The notes under the pieces: model-generated
What the model was told of the DNA's origin: nothing
Seen by the model: only the letters and a program-made list of their open reading frames with translations
The model's database searches: none
Position numbers and translations under genes: made by a program
In this document: one piece after another, positions 11,526-23,930 of the stretch
Position numbering within the stretch: position 1 is the stretch's first letter
Layout of the letters: every line of letters starts with the position of its first letter
Source: Acorus gramineus
Lineage: Eukaryota; Streptophyta; Magnoliopsida; Acorales; Acoraceae
DNA: 64,000 nt
Direction: 5' to 3'
NCBI GenBank assembly: GCA_030737835.1
Contig: CM060850.1
Location: forward strand, 14,272,668-14,336,667

Positions 11526-12655
11526 GAGACACGCAACCTTTTTTTTTGCACCTGGCAGATAGAGCTCACACGGGGGTGCCTGACTGAAGCGGAGACAGAG
11601 CAATACGTCACACTGTTGGAGCGTATTGGTTCGCAGGGGCTACGCGCGTTGGAGGCGGATCAAATGTGGTGGAAGCCCGCTGCGTCAAGGGTATTCACGG
11701 TGAAATCAACGTACAAATGGTGGAGGTCGAAGAGGATGGACACTCGCGTAGCCTTCCCAAAGTTCTCACAAATCTGGAAGCCGAAGGTCCCATTGAAGAT
11801 AAAGGTGTTTATGTGGCTGCTATCTTTCGAACGGCTACTCACGAGGACTTATCGAGCGAGGTGGGCGCCGAACGATTCAATTTTGTGTCCCCTATGTTCC
11901 GTTGCCCCTGAGAACGTGCACCATCTATTCTGCGCATGCTCGATGGCGATGGAATTTTGGGGAGCGGTCGGTATACAAACTGGCCTACAACACACCTTTG
12001 CATCCATCGACGATGTCTGGGCAACAGCCAAGGCAATGAAGCGGGCTGCTATGAACAGTTTAGAAGCAACGATTTCGCATGCCATCATTCTGGTAGGGGC
12101 TTGGACAATATGGCGCACGCGCAACAAAGTTATTTTCCGAGGCTCGCGTATCTACCAAGAAAACATGCAAGACATGTTCAAGGGATGCATGCGAGATTGG
12201 GGTGTGCACATGGCGAAAGCGGAGGCTATCTCGTTTAGGGACTGGGTGATGCGCATCACGGGGTGAGTGTGGGGCATTGAGGCCGCTCTCCTCATCCCAT
12301 GTTAGAAGCCTTTTCTAATCGGGAGGGAGATGTCTCGAGGTTCCCTTGGTTCTCGTACTTGATATTTCTTTTGTCTTTATTTTCGTCTTCTAATCTCCCC
12401 CCGTTCGGAATTTGTAATTCGAAATTCAGCAATGAAATCGGGTCGCAAACATCTACCTTTCTTTCAAAAAAAAAAAAAACCTTTTTTTTTTTTGATAGAC
12501 AAGGCTCACATAGGGCAAATATACTCAGACGCAAGACCTGAAACACACCCCATAAGAGGGGGATATACATCGAGCTCGAACCCGGATCGTCCACGAGGGA
12601 CTCGTACAACTCTTCCACCTCGCTAGGCGAGGGGACGTGCGAGACACGCAACCTT
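11526..12655 (-). mobile_element. tRNA-derived SINE (body 12494-12640), split in its A-tail by a LINE
   Basis: The SINE lies on the minus strand. Its body (12640 down to 12494, about 147 bp) has an A-box-like TAGCGAGGTGG (12615-12625) and a B-box-like GGTTCGAGCTC (12572-12582), followed by an A-tail seen as T-runs on the plus strand (12482-12493 and 11539-11547). The target duplication GAGACACGCAACCTT flanks the whole unit at 11526-11540 and 12641-12655. The LINE at 11548-12477 sits inside the tail, so the SINE is the older insertion. Such SINEs are copied by LINE machinery. Confidence 0.8.
11548..12477 (+). mobile_element. 5'-truncated LINE 3' end with zinc-binding RT domain
   Basis: Only the 3' end of a LINE is present. 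The open frame ends at 12266 and carries a zf-RVT domain with cysteines and histidines in the stretch CPLCSVAPENVHHLFCAC, followed by the WTIWRTRNKVIFRG-type motif near the C-terminus. The frame appears open further upstream, but the element itself begins at about 11548. A 3' UTR of about 200 bp ends in an A-run (12466-12479). The target duplication is AACC plus T-run (11535-11547 and 12478-12490), which is the tail of the host SINE. The reverse transcriptase core and endonuclease are missing. The intact frame and tail point to a fairly young insertion. Confidence 0.85.
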
Positions 12656-12907
12656 GGCCGACATAGCATCAGATGAAGCTCACCAAGATTCATAAAAAAA
12701 ACCAACATCATAATCTGATGAAAATCTTTAATCCCTAGCCACGACAAATTGGTGCAATTCACACTTTTTTCCGTACCCATTGAATCAACAGTGAAGATAA
12801 TGATTTTTAAATACAAATGATATATTTATAATAGTACTATTTAAAAAAAAATTAGATGTATGTAACAAAAGTTAAGTTATTTTAAAAGTTTTTTATATAA
12901 AAAAACA

Positions 12908-13610
12908 AGGGATTATTAGTTTTAAGTATATGTACACACTTTTATTTAGGGATCGATCTCTCCCTTCTACATATTTTTTTAAGTCTTTAATCACTTATTT
13001 CGTTTGTAGTTCATCTGTCAGATGTCCGTCTATGTGCCGTTAGTTTGTGAAAAGATTTAATTTTTAAGTCCCTGTAAATTATGTTTTTTAGTTATCGGCC
13101 TATCACTTTTTCATATTTCATTTTGAGTCTCCAACTTCAAATGTCTTTTTTTTATTAGTCCCTGGATAAAATGTTTGTATGATTTTGACAACTAAGACTA
13201 TAAAAGAATGCAATATCGGATTGGATGGGCATATGCAGTGTTGAATAACCCTGAAATTATCACTAAACACCTAACCATGCAAATACAATTTTGGTTTAGA
13301 TATTTTACCAAACATTTTGTATATAAGTTTGAAAAATCAAAATGCTTATAAAATCTTGTAGACATTTTGTCCATGGACTAATAAGAAAAAAAAACATTTG
13401 AAGTTAAAGATTTAAAATGAAATATGAAGAAGGGAATGACTGATCACTAAATAACATAGTTACATGATTTTAAAATAAAAATCACATTTCTCAAATTACT
13501 AGAATTGAAATAGGCAGTTGAAGTTGGGGATTTAAAAAAAAATATAAAGAAAGAAAAGATCAATCCCTAAATAAACATATTTACAGGGACTTAAAACTAA
13601 AAAAACTCAA
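12908..13610. repeat. Foldback element of about 700 bp
   Basis: The left arm (12908-13190) is complementary to the right arm (13350-13610) over phrases such as 'ttcaaatgtctttttttt'/'aaaaaacatttgaag' and 'ttagggatcgatct'/'agatcaatccctaa'. No protein is encoded. Target duplications were not resolved, so the superfamily is unknown. Confidence 0.55.
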
Positions 13611-15134
13611 AAAATAATCCTCCAAAGATTACCAATAAGTGATCTTTTAAATATGAAAAAAATATGGGGTATTCATTTTGAAGATCCCATTTAAAATAGA
13701 GCGTACACATAGCCCGTATGGATAATTCAGATATCCACGTGGTCATCTAATGAAATGAGGCATATACCTTATTATATATTATTTCTTTTACATGCAATTT
13801 GTTATGGAGTAATATATATTTCTCAATATATATTTCTCGTCAAAAACATATATTTTATTAGGTGATTTATTTTATTTTCTTAAATTAAAATATGCGTGAC
13901 TAATTCACATAAATATATCTCTAATATTATTCTTTAAAATATAATATGATTGGTGCACCATGATTGAGATGCTGCTATTAAAAGGCTAGTCATGCATAAA
14001 AAAAAAATTCAAATTCAATGGGAACAACAAAGCGGCTAAAAAAAATGGGGTAGTGTTTGTGTTTCAGTAAAAAAGAGAGGGGGTCCTTAGTGTGGGTCAG
14101 TGAGAGGTGCAGTGGAGGTACAAAAAAAAACTATAAAAGAAGGGAGAGAAAGTAGAGAGAGAAAGAGAGGGGTGTGTGTGTGTGTGTGTGGTGGGGTTTT
14201 GGGTATAAAAACATGTACACGAGGGAGGAATTTCTGAACCCACATGGGTGTGGGAGGGAAGGGGACCCCTCAATCAATCAAAACCCATATGCACGAGGGC
14301 CTCTTGTTTGTCTTCTTCTTGAGGGAGGGGCTTCTGTCATGTGGGTTCCCTCTCCTTTTCAGCAATTATTACTTGAGAGGGAGAGGGAGAGGGAGAGGGA
14401 GGTGCATTGAATATTCATGAATAATAAATCAATGGTGATGGTGGGAGGGGTTTGTGAAGGGAGGGAGCGGTTGAATTTTTTTTTGTCTCTATGATTAGTT
14501 TTATGATCTAGCTGAAAGGGTTACTTTCACGTATCTGTCTTGGTCCTATGAATTTATTTTTTTTTAGATAATCGCTAACAAAAGTGGATAAGTCAACATT
14601 AAAATTCGAATTCAAAATTTACTCTTAACATAGGAAAGCTTTGAATCATTCTGATATGGCAATTGAGGATAAGGGTTAGAGACTTTACTTTAGAATTACT
14701 CACGAATTATGATAATGTTCCAACATGTTTCTTTTTTGGGTGCTGTTAGAGCATCTTTAGAAGTCTTTTTTTTATTTTTCTACATTGTGGGGAGAGATCG
14801 TCTCTCATTCTCTTTTTGTATTTGTTAGAACAAGAATGATTCATTTGAAAGATATATAAATAAAAGCATATTTGATCATGCTAAGTAAGAGACCAAAAAT
14901 TAATAAAACGAGGATTAGGAAAGTATGATATGGAGTTACAGGGTAATACTGCCTTCAAAATAGAATACATCTCTTCAGTTGTATAGGTGCTCGACAATTT
15001 GTCCCCAAGATAAAATCACACAGCTTCTTCGTGTATGGAGAAAAGTTGAATCTGTCACATACTTGATTGCCCAAAAGAACAAGAAAAAAGGATCTTTTCT
15101 GAATGAAGAACAATTAAGGTGATGACACTTTGAT
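13611..15134. other. Intergenic stretch with TATA-bearing purine-rich segment
   Basis: No protein gene is supported. From 14100 to 14410 there are two TATA-like motifs (actataaaag near 14130 and gggtataaaaac near 14200), a (TG)n run (14171-14190), an imperfect hairpin (GAACCCACATG near 14236 pairing with CATGTGGGTTC near 14338) and a GAGAGG repeat (14375-14400). This could be the start of an unidentified non-coding transcript. No known microRNA was recognised. Confidence 0.3.
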
Positions 15135-15500
15135 TTGACATATAGAGCCTCTTTGATTTATAAAAGATAATAACAAATGACTTGACATGTGAGTTTCACT
15201 TATACTAGTGGAATAAATTGGATGGAATAACAAAAGTCTAAAGGGACTAAAATACTAATACCGATTTATTCTTACATATTAAAAAATCAATCTTGGTACC
15301 ATTACTTGTATTAAAATGAAGATACAAGTAAAAAAAAAAACTCTATCTATGCGAGTCATCCTTGCGGGGCTTCCAATTTTATCAGATGTCCCGAAGGACA
15401 ATTTTTTTTTACCTATTCTGATATGACATATTCCTTGCAAATAACTTATTAATCCTTATTATACTGTGTGTTTCATCTATTCTTCTATTCAACAGGGATT
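15135..15500. repeat. Copy of dispersed MITE-like family A, apparently interrupted
   Basis: This shares the family's phrases ('gacttgacatgtgagtttcac', 'aataaattgg', 'cttatt', 'aacagggat'). An unrelated segment near 15290-15400 interrupts it. There is no coding capacity. Confidence 0.45.
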
Positions 15501-17309
15501 AAAAGTCATACGAGTCCTAACATTTTCACGTGAATGAAGAGGATGGGAGGCAATATAACATGACAATGCACAGTAATATGTACTGATGTTTGGCATCACA
15601 AATATTCTGTCCCCAAAAGAATTGCATGGTATGAAATCCAGTACAACTTTTGACTATCTTGAATAACTATTCCTCTTTCATGAAAAAAAAAAAAAAAGTG
15701 GAACAGTTTTTGTCTATGATTTTGCACGTGAGGGTGGGTGCCCCACGTGCGCTTGATTCCTTCTGCAAATGAACAGTTGGGACTTTTGGCTTTGGTCCCC
15801 TCAATACAGAAATAAACAAAATCAATAAATAAATCACTGTTTCTTTGGACACTATAAAACAAAGTGGATAAAGAAAACATTTTTTTTTTTTTTTTGGCTT
15901 AGTCATAAAGAAAACATATTTGAGTATTAATAAACTGTAATAGTTAAATTTTTTTTGAAACTGGAATAAATTTGATAACTATGTCGGGGTAAAGATTTAT
16001 TTCTACTTATCCATCAAAATTATTACTATATTCTGATGAGACAAACACAAAAAATAAATTTTAAAAATTGTTAATTAGTAAAGTTCTACAAGCTATATTA
16101 TGATTTTTTTAAAAAAAACTAAACATTATCTAATAATTTTTTTTTTTATGAAAATGTATATATCTTCACGGCGAATTGAATAAACCCATTTATAAAAAAA
16201 AATGAAAAAATTTAACGAAATATATATATATATATATCTCGTTGGATGGCTATCAATTGCTCGCTGGGATCTATATTCTTGTGGACTGCAAATAACAAAG
16301 CTTTTTTTTTTTTTTTGAAAAAGGTAGACATTATATAACAAAGCTTAATTATTTTTTTTTTTATCAATATGCTTTGGCCAACCTTACAGTATTTATTCTA
16401 AAATGAATTTTAATTTTGTGCAACATGGGAATCAAATAGAAATTAATGTGAGTGTATGTACACAAATAATATATTAACGATTTGTTTATTAAAATCAAAA
16501 TATGTTACCTATTATCATTTCTAAGGCTTTGTAAACCTGAATTTCTTGGCTTCCAGCTGTAGAACCTTGTGAAGTTAAAACCATGCTTTTCTTTTGACCA
16601 GCATCATTAATTACCTTTAAATAATATGACTCAACATCATTAAAAATGATTCATAATTGAACATTTGTTACACTCCAGTCATATATACTTGATAGCATCA
16701 GACACTCACATCATTAAAAAATGATTCATAATTAAACGTTTGTTACACTCCAGCCATATATATTTGATAGCATCAGTCACATTAACGAGACATATATCTT
16801 GTTAGAAATTTTGTATTTTTGTTTTTATAAATTGATCCATACAATTCATTGGAGTAATACTTCATTTTTGATAAAAACATGTATCTCACTAGATATGGTA
16901 TCTTATTTTTTAAAACATCAAAATATATATATGTAAACTGGAATCAAGATTGGAAAAGAAATTGTACGTAACATTTTATTTGATAATTTAGCATAAAACA
17001 CACACACACATTCTCTAGCTAGATCTCTCTCTATCTACTCCCTAGTCCCTACCCTTTACATCGAGCAAAGACAATGACATTGCTCGTAAGTCTGGTTTTT
17101 CGTAGCTAAGTGTTTCATATTCTCAGTAGGAATTTGATTTTTGAATCATCAAATACCTTTGTCAACCTACCAAAAAATGATTTAGGAAGCTTGGTCAGTT
17201 CTCTCAATCTAATACTTTTTTTTTTTTATCATGGTTAAATTTTTTATATTAACAAAAAAGTTTGAAAGCCAAAATTCTCGAAAGATGTATCTCTGTCAAT
17301 CTGCCCAGA
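15501..17309. other. AT-rich intergenic sequence with a 74-bp tandem duplication
   Basis: Two adjacent copies of a roughly 74-bp unit (16635-16708 and 16709-16782) each contain ATGATTCATAATT, TTTGTTACACTCCAG and TTGATAGCATCAG. Poly(A)/(T) runs occur at 15680, 15880, 16138 and 16303. No gene is seen. Confidence 0.6.
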
Positions 17310-17480
17310 GGCAGTTTGGATGTGATTAAATTTATCAACTCTCTTTATCATAAATGTAACATGTAATTAAAAGAAATAAAAGTATTTCCCCACCAAACCA
17401 ATTGTTAATTAATTACTCTCCTTATCCATTTGAGATCAATCAAACACAAATTTTCACTTCCATCCAACAAAAAGACCTGA
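17310..17480. repeat. Short copy of dispersed MITE-like family A
   Basis: This fragment shares the 'cctcttatccatttgagatcaatcaaacaca'-type ending and the AT-rich body of the family. It is non-coding. Confidence 0.35.
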
Positions 17481-17527
17481 GTGAATATATATCAGGGACT
17501 GATAATCATTCATACTGATGCTTCCAA

Positions 17528-18062
17528 CTAACAACTTGAAGAAAAAGATTCTGGGCAGTTACTTCTCTCCAGTAGATGATGAGTTTGGTCACAAACACAC
17601 ACACACAATGTGTTACAGGTTCCCCAAAATAACATTTGTTTGTGGTGTACAGAACTCATTGTTGTCGTCATCATCGTCGTTGTCTTCTTGTCCTTTCTTT
17701 GCCCGCCGATCTGAAGAAAAATCTTCTTAAGATTCATCCGAATTGATGTCGGCTTGGGCGAGGTCCACCATCCACATACAAGAAGAGTTGGGTGAGACTT
17801 CACTAGAATTTGATGCTTCTGTAGGTGTATTGTATTGTCATTGCTAGTGAAAAGCTCATCCATTTTGATGAGAACTTACAAAGTTTAGTTGAGATTTCCA
17901 GTGTAGTTGTGATGTTACATTGATTTGAGAGGATTTTGGTCTTGATGTTTGGATGTAATGTGCTGTGATGGGGGCATAACAGTGGGTGCAAACCAAACTG
18001 GGGACTTTTTTAAGCATCCAATGATGCATGATTTTGATTGAGATCTGAGGAGAAAGGGACAT
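17528..18062 (-). other. Possible gene relic with acidic C-terminal-like reading
   Basis: I do not recognise this. On the minus strand one frame between about 17850 and 17640 reads like protein: serine-rich, then an Asp/Asn-rich run encoded by repeated GAC/GAT. It carries internal stops, and no start or splice sites define a gene. Overlapping frames are open but of low complexity. It may be the tail of a decayed gene or chance. Confidence 0.15.
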
Positions 18063-20178
18063 GATTTTCTTGCACTTTTTTCATGGGTGAATGTGTTGGC
18101 ACATTATTCTTCACATATCACATATCACATATCTACAATTCATGTGATTATGCTTCTAGCGTGGGAAGTTAAAAGCCTTAAATTCTGAATGTTTAATTGA
18201 AAAGTATAATTTTACTTTTCAATTATAAATTTCATTTTAAAATTATTTTTCAAAAAGTAATAAAAAAATGTTTTATGGGAATTAATTTTCAAAAATAATA
18301 AATAAATAGAATTTTTGAAATTAAACTGTGCTCTCAAACACGCCCTTCGCTTTTGTTTGTAAATAGAGTTTGAAAAATTCATTTTGACAAAAAAAAAAAA
18401 AAAAACAATTTTTCAATTAATGTAACTTTTGAAAACTACTCTTTAGAAAGCATATTTTTGTTTTTTTTTTTAATTGGTGAAACATATTTTTGTTAGAATC
18501 CTGACAATATGTTTTTATAATTAAAAATTATTTTTCATTTTATTCAAAAGTTGAGACCTTTGGGGCATTTGAGAGTGAATTTAAATTCTATAAAAACGGA
18601 CTCTCAAAACTTATTTCAAAAATGTTGGTCGAGGGCTCATTTGGATCCGTGGTGGACGGAAAATCTGACAAAATGCTATCGTGAATCTAATTTATTTGAC
18701 CGTTGGGCGTAAAGACAGGTTTTACTCGTTTTATTCACAAAATATGCGACTTATCATAAGCTCCCAAACCCAACACTTCTTTAACACGCGATGATTTTTT
18801 TTTTTTTTTTTTTTTGTCAATTCTTTAACACGTGATTTTAATCTTAGGACCGTGGGAGTACGCATCACATTCCTAAATGGACCCTGAGTCATTCAGAGCA
18901 CACTGAGCACTTTTCTTTTAATAAGTAATAAAAGTAATAGATATAACCATGATTTATGAATTTTAAAAACAAAGGATAATACTAATTTATACATTAAAAT
19001 TTCAAGATATATAATTCACAATCCAAAATCCTATTCCTCAGCATCCCCAAAGGGGATTTTCCTTATCATGTGATGTTCTAACAACCACTCATATGTTGGA
19101 CTCCCCAAAAAAGTCCATACATCAACCTCAATCCATTTCTATGTACCCCCTAAATCAGTGTCAAATCTGAGAGAAGATCCAAACAGGATCCAGTGATTTG
19201 TAGAGTTTCAGTGCCACCTTAATTACAAGGCTTTTCTCCACCATCACTAAATGATTGAGATTTCAACTGAATTTTTTTTTTAATTTTTATTCTTTCCATT
19301 GGAAGACAAAATCAATATATACCCTATGAACCTACATGTGAGTATTATAATAAATGATTTAACTAAATCACATTTGCATGCACTTTTGCCGTTTTTTTAT
19401 TTTAGGTAAATACTAAATAATAAGATTTGAATATATTATCTCATGCATGTTTGCTGTTAAGAATTCAAACCCCACATTTTCCCTTATTGGTGTTTAATCA
19501 ATACTTGTTTTTTCATATGTGTGGATTCAATTTCCATTTAAAGAAAGGAGGAAAATGTTAGAGACAACCCCATTTACAGTTATAAATGTCCTGGTTTTTT
19601 ATATTATAAATATTTTATTAATGAAAGAAGAAGTGCACACTCAAATGTGGTTATATATAACATTTCACAAAAAAAAAATTAATATACTTCAATAAACTAG
19701 CATTATTAGAAAAAATTTAGATGGTAAAAGAATCTTCACACAACCCCATCTAAAAGAAGAATAAGATTTTGATTGTGTCAAGTAACATGCCCTTCCCTTT
19801 TTACAAAATCTACCAATATCTTTTATTTATTTTTTGTGAAAGCTTTGTGGAAAAATTTCAATTTTGAGCGAGTTTTATTCAAGACCTAATTTTTATACAT
19901 GTAGTCTTATATACAATCCCACGTATAACTTTTTTTTTTTTTTTATAACAAATATACTACTTTAGACGATGCATGATAATTTTTTGTTTTTATAGAGAAA
20001 TTATATATGGACTTTATTTTTTTATAAAAATAAATACTTCATGGTATGAAATATAAGTTTTTAAAAAATCAAAACTTGTGGGGATAGTAGAGGAAGTAGT
20101 GCAGGTAGATTCCATTTTATTTTGAAAGAATGAAATCAAACATGAGTTTAGAGAGACCATTTTATTTCAAAAGAATGG
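18063..20178. other. AT-rich intergenic sequence
   Basis: I see no gene or structured RNA. Long T-runs occur near 18798 and 19930. Confidence 0.5.
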
Positions 20179-21065
20179 ATTCAAACTAGGCCTGTCAACG
20201 GGTCGGGTTCAGACCAGGACCCGATCGGACCCAGACCCGATTACACGTGTAATATACCCGACCTAATTTTGACCTGACCCGAGTTGGACCCGACCCGACG
20301 GATCCGAACAAACAAACGGGTCGGGTCCGGGTCCACCCCGTCCCGACCCGTTGGACCCGAGACCCGATTGTTTTATTAAAATATGCTCATATATTATAAG
20401 ACCATTAATATTTGTTGATACATAATTTTATTTCTTACTTAACTTATTTTTGGATCCACAAGTTCATAAATCATAATCATAACAAGCCCATAAATCATAA
20501 GTCATAATCATAACATTTTTTTCGTGTTGATGTTGCTACTTGCAGGAACTTGATTGTTTAATATGTAATAAACTTAAATATTATCGTCGGTTTATTTTGG
20601 ACAATTAACTTATTAGCTTCTGAATTTGTATAATTAATTAGTTTGTTGCAAATTTATGTTTATTATTTAGGTTAATATGTTAGTGTTTATTCTTTTGAAT
20701 GTGGTTTAGGTTAATATTGTTTTGAATGTTTATATAATTAGTTATGCTTATTATTTAGGTTAATATGTTTTTTACGTTAGTGATTATTGTTTTGGATGTT
20801 GTTTAATAATTCATTTACTTCTTTTGAATTGTATAAAATTATATTCAAACATAGTCTCATTAATAATAATGTTTTATTACAAAAAATTTCAAATAGAATG
20901 ATAAGGCAAACAAATACATGAGCTCTTCTTGTTTTTTTTTTTTTTTTTTGCCAACCATCCGGGTCGGGTCGGACCCGGACCAGCTAGGTTTTATCACGGG
21001 TCGGGTCCGGGTCCACCCTGACCCACCCTGACCCGACCCGACCCATTGACGGGCCTAATTCAAAC
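20179..21065. mobile_element. Non-autonomous hAT element with 8-bp target duplication
   Basis: The element occupies 20187-21057 (871 bp). The ends are TAGGCCTGTCAACGGGTCGG and the complement of TAGGCCCGTCAATGGGTCGG, giving terminal inverted repeats with few mismatches. The flanking 8-mer ATTCAAAC is identical on both sides (20179-20186, 21058-21065). Subterminal GGGTCGGG/CCCGACCC repeats surround an AT-rich core. No transposase is encoded. Identical target duplications suggest modest age. Confidence 0.85.
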
Positions 21066-22842
21066 ATAAGTTTAGAGAGAGAAAATGATTCCTTTTTAGT
21101 ACCAAACAAAATTAGGTAATCTCAAAATGTTTTTTGTGCTAACTGTTATTGTCAAGATCACATTGCCATCATGTGTAAGATGCCACCCTAACCACATGCC
21201 CTGCATTAGTGCTTAGAAAAACAATCATAGAGCACTGGATTTAAATAGTGTGTATTGTACTTTTATCCATTGGACACCAAACCTTGATTTGTTTTGTCAA
21301 ACAACTATTCTTCACAACAGCAATTTTTTTTTATATATAATTGCTCCCCTTTTACTTTATTGTGGTACTTGTTCAACTAATAAGTCTACATTAGCATCAT
21401 GTAGTAAATCTAGGAACACTTTATAACATTTTAAATAATAAAAAGCATATTTAATTCAAATTCGTTACTAAATGTCTTTATCGGCCCTGTTTTATGTTTA
21501 TGATAAAAGCTGTTTTCAAAAGCTACTTCCAGTGAAAACCTAATTTTAAACTTGTTTTCAAAGACATCTGAAGAAATGATGTCTATGTTTTGTATGCAAT
21601 CATCTTAATACGTATCGGTAAATTTGTATTATTATTTATAAATATGAATTTGTGCTACTGATGTAAATTGTTATGAAATTGATACAAATTAAAACCAATT
21701 TGTAATTGGTACCAATGTGGTTGAATTAGTATAAAATTCTTACGAATGGATACGACAATTACTACTACTAATTCACATCAGCTTATACCAATTTTTACTA
21801 GTTATTACCATCAGGAAAAAGAATAGCAAAAAATGTTCTAACTTTTTTTCTTTTTTTTTTTAAATATTCATTTTTTTTTCTTTTTTGATTTGGAGGGATG
21901 TCGACCATTCAGTGTTGCATGTTTGTCTTGGGAATCATTAAACATTCCCCTGGGCATTCAAAGATTGCATCCTGTTCAATCAATCTTTGTTGAAAGCATG
22001 ACATTGTTCTATATACTGTTCTTGATAACCTAGAGCTCCTGTGTTGATTCTTGTTTTTTCCCCCTTCAATTAAAACATGTTTATCTCTGTAGACACATAT
22101 TTCTAATTTATGTAATAAATACAACTCCATTCAAGTGTTCCAATTCCAAGGCCTAAGATAAAATTCAACAAATACATATCTTATAAGGCTAATGTTAGGG
22201 ACAACCTTAAATGTAGTCCAAAGGACAATCCGCTTGAAAACCTTGTCTAATAAGGGATACGCTTTGATAAAAATTATATGTCGTTTCGTTTTAAATTGAA
22301 TGGACCCATTTTTCAGCAAATGTAATTTTTTTTTAATGAGGTATATATCTCACCTAAATAGATATATATTTGCTATATGATTACGAGATTATAAAAAGGA
22401 TAGTGTAAAACAACGTCCGTCAAATAAAATAAAATAACAAAATGCAATTTTTTAAATATTTAAAACCAATGTTTATTTTAACAAATGGACTTTATAAAGC
22501 TAGATTATTTTTAAAAAAATCTATCACATGTTTATAATTGTTGTGCATTGTACACAAGGCCAACCCTAAGCATAGACAAGCAAGATGGTTGGCCGCTAGG
22601 GCCCGACCTACAAAGAGCCCCTAAGTCCTAAATAAATAGTTGTGTTTTTAAATTGTTGATATATCTTTCTATTTATTTTAAGTTTCTTATTTTCATTTTA
22701 CGATCTTATCCATTTCTTTTTTCTCAAATTTTTAATTTTATTTATTATTTATTGTTTTATTATTTTATTAAAATTTTATTCTATTTATTATTAATTTACT
22801 AAGAAGATGATCTTGTGTCATATTTATTTTTTTACATTTGTG
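21066..22842. other. AT-rich intergenic sequence
   Basis: No gene is supported. A 73-codon frame on the minus strand (22130-21909) is open but matches no family I know and has no visible gene context. Confidence 0.45.
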
Positions 22843-23930
22843 TTTTATTTTAGGGGGAGTTGTTCAAATACTCCTTGACTAAGGGTTAAATTTTTTTTTG
22901 CCCCTGGACTTTTTTTATATTTTTTTATTTACCCCTGAAATCTAATCTTTTTTTTTTTCCTTTGAATTTTCATAATACCCGAACTATCCCTTATAGACAG
23001 AGTTACAGAAATACATAAATATAATGTGATACATACAAAAATTATACACATAGTTACAGATATTTAATAGTTATTTACAAAAATATTAAAGTACGCAAAG
23101 ATGTTTATACACAAAATGGTAATATATACATTCTCAATGTCATTACATTATCATCTGTAAATGCATTCAGTGTACACAAAATTGTTATAGATACAATCTC
23201 AAAGTTTCGTTAAAATAGATACATCAATTGTTTGAATTACGACGTTTTCTTTAAATCTTAATGATTAATTGTTATCTCCCTCTTAATCCTCTTCATGCCC
23301 TCTTAGGTAAAATGAAACAAGATTATCGAACTAGACATTCAATGTATTTCATAACGAAGAACGAGTTTTTCAAGCTATATAAAAAATACAACAATGAAAC
23401 ACTTAAATAAAATTTTATTTAGCAATATGAACAAAATTAGTAATAGCATGAATCTGAACTGAAAATTTATGAACAATTGTAATATTTTAATAAAATTACT
23501 TCTTGATCCATGTACTTAACAATTACTAAAATTAACATTTACATAACAACTACAACAAAAACTATCAATGTGATATCCAATGACATAATCTACTATTTAC
23601 ATGATAGAAATGTAATATCTTCTATTATTCTTATAACAATTATAACAGAAATTACAAAAACTATAATTTACACAACAAATATGTAATATCATACATAGAA
23701 CTAAACTAAGGATATGTAAATTACAGAAATGTAGAGATAAATTTCAGAAATGTAATACTAATTTACATATGGGGGTGGTTTAGGTATAAAAAATGAGATG
23801 ACATAAGTCTAGGGGCCAAAAAAAAAAAGACCAGATTTCAGGGGTAAATAAAAAATAAAAAAAACTCTGGGGGTAGAAAAATAATTAGACCCTTAGCCAA
23901 GGGTATTTGAATAATTTCCCCTTTTTATTT
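22843..23930. mobile_element. Mutator-like non-autonomous element with long inverted repeats
   Basis: The element runs from 22853 to 23921 (1069 bp). The left end GGGGGAGTTGTTCAAATACT and the complement of the right end, GGGGAAATTATTCAAATACC, begin inverted repeats that extend past 100 bp. A 9-bp T-rich duplication (TTTTATTTT) flanks it, as in the Mutator superfamily, but the low complexity makes this weaker than other cases. No transposase is present. Confidence 0.65.

Noticed and set aside
11666-12238. Open frames overlapping the LINE frame
   Set aside because: They are alternative-frame shadows of the zf-RVT coding sequence.
14236-14348. Hairpin as a known microRNA precursor
   Set aside because: I compared it with the common plant families (156 to 172, 319, 390 to 399, 408, 477, 482) from memory and found no matching mature sequence. 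Pairing is interrupted by a large bulge.
21909-22130. 73-codon minus-strand frame
   Set aside because: It has no recognisable domain, no splice context and AT-rich surroundings.
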